A stretch of 64,000 bases of DNA from Aeromonas sp. FDAARGOS 1405 (GTDB lineage: Bacteria; Pseudomonadota; Gammaproteobacteria; Enterobacterales; Aeromonadaceae): NCBI RefSeq assembly GCF_019048265.1, contig NZ_CP077311.1:1094501-1158500 (forward strand). Reading direction: 5' to 3'. Shown piece after piece: positions 62,096 to 64,000 of the stretch. The notes under the pieces are model-generated. The model was not told where the DNA came from, searched no databases, and saw only the letters and a program-made list of their open reading frames with translations. A program made the translations under genes and the position numbers. Positions within the stretch are counted from its first letter, which is position 1. Each line of letters begins with the position of its first letter.

Positions 62096-62233
62096 ATGGG
62101 GCTGGCAGAGGGGTCAGCTCTTGTACACCAGCCGCTACCCGCAGCAACTCACGCAGCCCCTTTATCCCTTCACGCCATCATCCCCCTCTATCACACCATC
62201 CAGATCCCGGCTGACCTGCCCCGTCCCGCCCAT

Positions 62234-62262
62234 AAAAAAACAGGCCCACCGAAGTGGGCCTG
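62234..62262 (-). terminator. Terminator of the nucleoside-type ABC permease genes
   Basis: On the minus strand CAGGCCCAC / GTGGGCCTG with a 4-base loop is followed by seven T, 40 bases past the permease stop. Confidence 0.85.
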
Positions 62263-62301
62263 CTGTTATTTGCGTGGGTGGGAATATCGCGATAGAGGGC
62301 G

Positions 62302-63267
62302 CTACTCCCGCTCCTTCACATAGGGTGTACCAAGCGCCTTCGGCGCCACCGCGCGGCCGATAAAGCCGGCCAGCAGGAACACGGTCAGGATGTAGGGCAG
62401 TGCCTCGATGGCCTGCACCGGAATGGCGAAGCCGCCGATGCTGACCCCTTGCAGGCGGATGGCGACCGCATCGAGGAAGCCGAACAGCAGGCAGGCTGCC
62501 ATGGCATTCCAGGGACGCCACTTGCCGAACACCAGCGCCGCCAGCGCCATAAAGCCCTTGCCCGCACTCATGTTGGGGATGAACTGGGCCGTCTGGGCCA
62601 CCGCCAGATAGGTACCGCCGATACCGGCCAGCAGGCCGCCGATGAGGAGCGCGGTGTAGCGCATCCGCACCACAGAGATACCGGCGGTATCGACCGCTGC
62701 GGGCGCCTCACCCACCGCCCGCAGACGCAGACCGAAGCGGGTACGGAACATCACCCACCAGGCCAGCGGTACGCAGGCGAACGCCACGTACTCCAGCAGG
62801 GAGTGGCCGCTCAGCAGCTCGCTGTAGAGCTGGCCGATCACCGGCACATCCCACAGCTCCTTGGCATAGGGCAGATCGATGGGGGCGAACCGGGCATCGC
62901 CGGAGAGCGCCGGGGTCTGGCCACCCTGATCGAACCAGTAACGGCCCAGGGTGACGGTCAGACCGGCCGCCAGAATGTTGATGGCCATGCCGCTCACCAC
63001 CTGATCACCGCGGTGGGTGATGGTGGCAAAGCCGTGCATCAGGGCAAACAGGATGGAGACACCCACCCCGGCACCCAGACCTACCCAGGCAGAACCGGAG
63101 ACCGCCGCCGCCGCACCACTGGCGAACGCCGCCGCCAGCAGTTTGCCTTCCAGCGCGATGTTGACCACCCCGGAGCGCTCGCAGAACATGCCCGCCATGG
63201 CGGCGAGAATGAGGGGCGGCGCAGTACGAATGGTCGCATCCAGCATCAGGATCAGAATTTCAAACAT
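62302..63267 (-). CDS. ABC transporter permease, nucleoside (BMP/NupQ-like) type
   Basis: The 321-residue permease of the BPD_transp_2 family has about nine membrane helices. Landmarks are APPLILAAMAGMFCERSGVVNIALEG near residues 16-41 (typical ERSGVVNIALEG), HGFATITHRGDQVVSGMAINI, and LRAVGEAPAAVDTAGISV near 184. Such permeases pair with BMP-family binding proteins and import nucleosides in several bacteria; the substrate here is inferred. AAAGGAG lies before the ATG, inside the end of the upstream permease gene, whose stop is 2 bases away. Confidence 0.85.
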   Translation of the reverse strand: MFEILILMLDATIRTAPPLILAAMAGMFCERSGVVNIALEGKLLAAAFASGAAAAVSGSAWVGLGAGVGVSILFALMHGFATITHRGDQVVSGMAINILAAGLTVTLGRYWFDQGGQTPALSGDARFAPIDLPYAKELWDVPVIGQLYSELLSGHSLLEYVAFACVPLAWWVMFRTRFGLRLRAVGEAPAAVDTAGISVVRMRYTALLIGGLLAGIGGTYLAVAQTAQFIPNMSAGKGFMALAALVFGKWRPWNAMAACLLFGFLDAVAIRLQGVSIGGFAIPVQAIEALPYILTVFLLAGFIGRAVAPKALGTPYVKERE

Positions 63268-63269
63268 GA

Positions 63270-64000
63270 TCAGACTCCTTTAGCTTGTGCGGCTGAGCGG
63301 TTGGCAAACGCCAGATAGAGCTGCTCGATGCGCGGACGCATCATGTGCTCAAGGGCGCCACAGAACAGGATCACCAGACCCTGCAACACCACCACGATGT
63401 TGCGGTCGACACCGAACTCGAAGCTGAGCTCGGCGCCCCCCTGATAGAGGAAACCGAACAGCAGGCTGGCGATGATGACGCCGACCGGATGGTTGCGCCC
63501 CATCAGCGCCACCGCGATACCGGTGAAGCCGAACCCTTCCACGAAGTTGAGCTTGATCTGGTGCAGCTCACCCTGCAGCACGTTGAGGGCAAAGAAGCCC
63601 GACAGCATGCCGGAGATGACCATCGCCAGGATCACCACCTTGGGATAGGAAATACCGGCGTAGGCGGAGGCACTCTGGCTGGCGCCGACCGAGCGGATCT
63701 CGTAACCCCAGCGGGTGTGCCAGATAAAGACCCACACCAGCGCCGCACAGATCAGCGCCCAGAAGAAGCTGATATTGAGCGGGCTGTTGGGGATCTCCAT
63801 CCCGAACAGGTTCGCCAGCCCGCTCATCTTGGGCAGCCAGCTTGCTTCGGCAAACACCTTGCTCTCGGTCGCCATCGAGCCGGGCGGCTTGAACACCTCC
63901 ACCAGCAGATAGGCCATCAGCGAGGCGGCGATGAAGTTGAACATGATGGTGGTGATCACGATATGGCTGCCGCGCTTGGCTTGCAGCCAGGCCGGAATAA
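63270..64000 (-). CDS. ABC transporter permease, nucleoside (NupP-like) type, 5' end outside the window
   Basis: About 243 C-terminal residues are visible, reading in frame from the window edge (PAWLQAKRGSHIVITTIMFN) to the stop at 63270. The WLQAKRGSHIVITTIMFNFIA-type stretch, YEIRSVGASQSASAYAGI and GFGFTGIAVALMGRNHP are typical of the partner permease in BMP-linked transporters. The N-terminal membrane helices, the ATPase and the binding protein are expected further right. Arrangement with the downstream permease implies one operon. Confidence 0.88.
   Translation of the reverse strand, partial: IPAWLQAKRGSHIVITTIMFNFIAASLMAYLLVEVFKPPGSMATESKVFAEASWLPKMSGLANLFGMEIPNSPLNISFFWALICAALVWVFIWHTRWGYEIRSVGASQSASAYAGISYPKVVILAMVISGMLSGFFALNVLQGELHQIKLNFVEGFGFTGIAVALMGRNHPVGVIIASLLFGFLYQGGAELSFEFGVDRNIVVVLQGLVILFCGALEHMMRPRIEQLYLAFANRSAAQAKGV

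Overview
The window looks like chromosomal sequence from an Aeromonas-type gammaproteobacterium. It is GC-rich, has enterobacterial-style operons (nirBDC-cysG, galETKM, mglBAC, hslVU, a ybhGFSR-type exporter), and also carries Pseudomonas-like features such as a spu-type polyamine locus. Genus is inferred from gene content and order, not from a search. I see no transposase, integrase, prophage or CRISPR array. Nearly all the sequence is ordinary core or shell genome.

Layout. 1-2.4 kb: 5' part of recQ, the yigI thioesterase, a small AbiTii-like protein and tRNA-Pro(CGG). 2.6-11.7 kb: a minus-strand polyamine locus. It reads from a glutamine-synthetase-like ligase through an aminotransferase (spuC), two binding proteins (spuD, spuE), an ATPase and two permeases (potGHI), and ends at the MOSC protein yiiM. 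12-23.6 kb: mostly plus-strand single genes (dksA paralogue, a solute-binding-like protein, an Mpo1-like protein, creA, ldhA, yegD, hslJ, an HDOD protein, malZ, trmA), interrupted by two minus-strand genes (a cobalamin-adenosyltransferase-like protein and a DUF5610 protein). 23.7-38.1 kb: a galactose/galactoside block. A chemoreceptor, mglBAC, lacZ and galR lie on the minus strand and galETKM diverges on the plus strand. 38.2-46.1 kb: uppP, an ECF sigma/ChrR pair, a LON-domain protein, argS-ftsN and hslVU. 46.3-51.9 kb: a TetR regulator with an ABC-2 exporter. 52-57.3 kb: nirBDC-cysG. 57.4-64 kb: mgtE, an orphan gene, cpdB, and two nucleoside-type ABC permeases running off the window.

How the genes work together. 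The galactose block is the most coherent unit. MglBAC imports galactose or galactosides, LacZ hydrolyses beta-galactosides, GalM/K/T/E feed the Leloir pathway, and a chemoreceptor gene directly follows mglC. The galE, lacZ and mglB promoters share one visible layout: a GalR-type operator, then a CRP-like site, then a -10 element. The polyamine locus pairs uptake (two binding proteins with different residues in the ligand pocket) with the first catabolic steps. The nir operon reduces nitrite to ammonia anaerobically; cysG makes its siroheme, and its promoter carries an FNR site and a NarL/NarP-like site in the E. coli geometry.

I do not see a clearly new system. The points most worth a second look are the altered class I signature (AVHH) in ArgS, the shared GalR/CRP promoter design with lacZ lacking an adjacent permease, the chemoreceptor attached to mgl, the paired inverted repeats around the spu promoter, the near-perfect TetR operator, and the AbiTii-like gene next to a tRNA.
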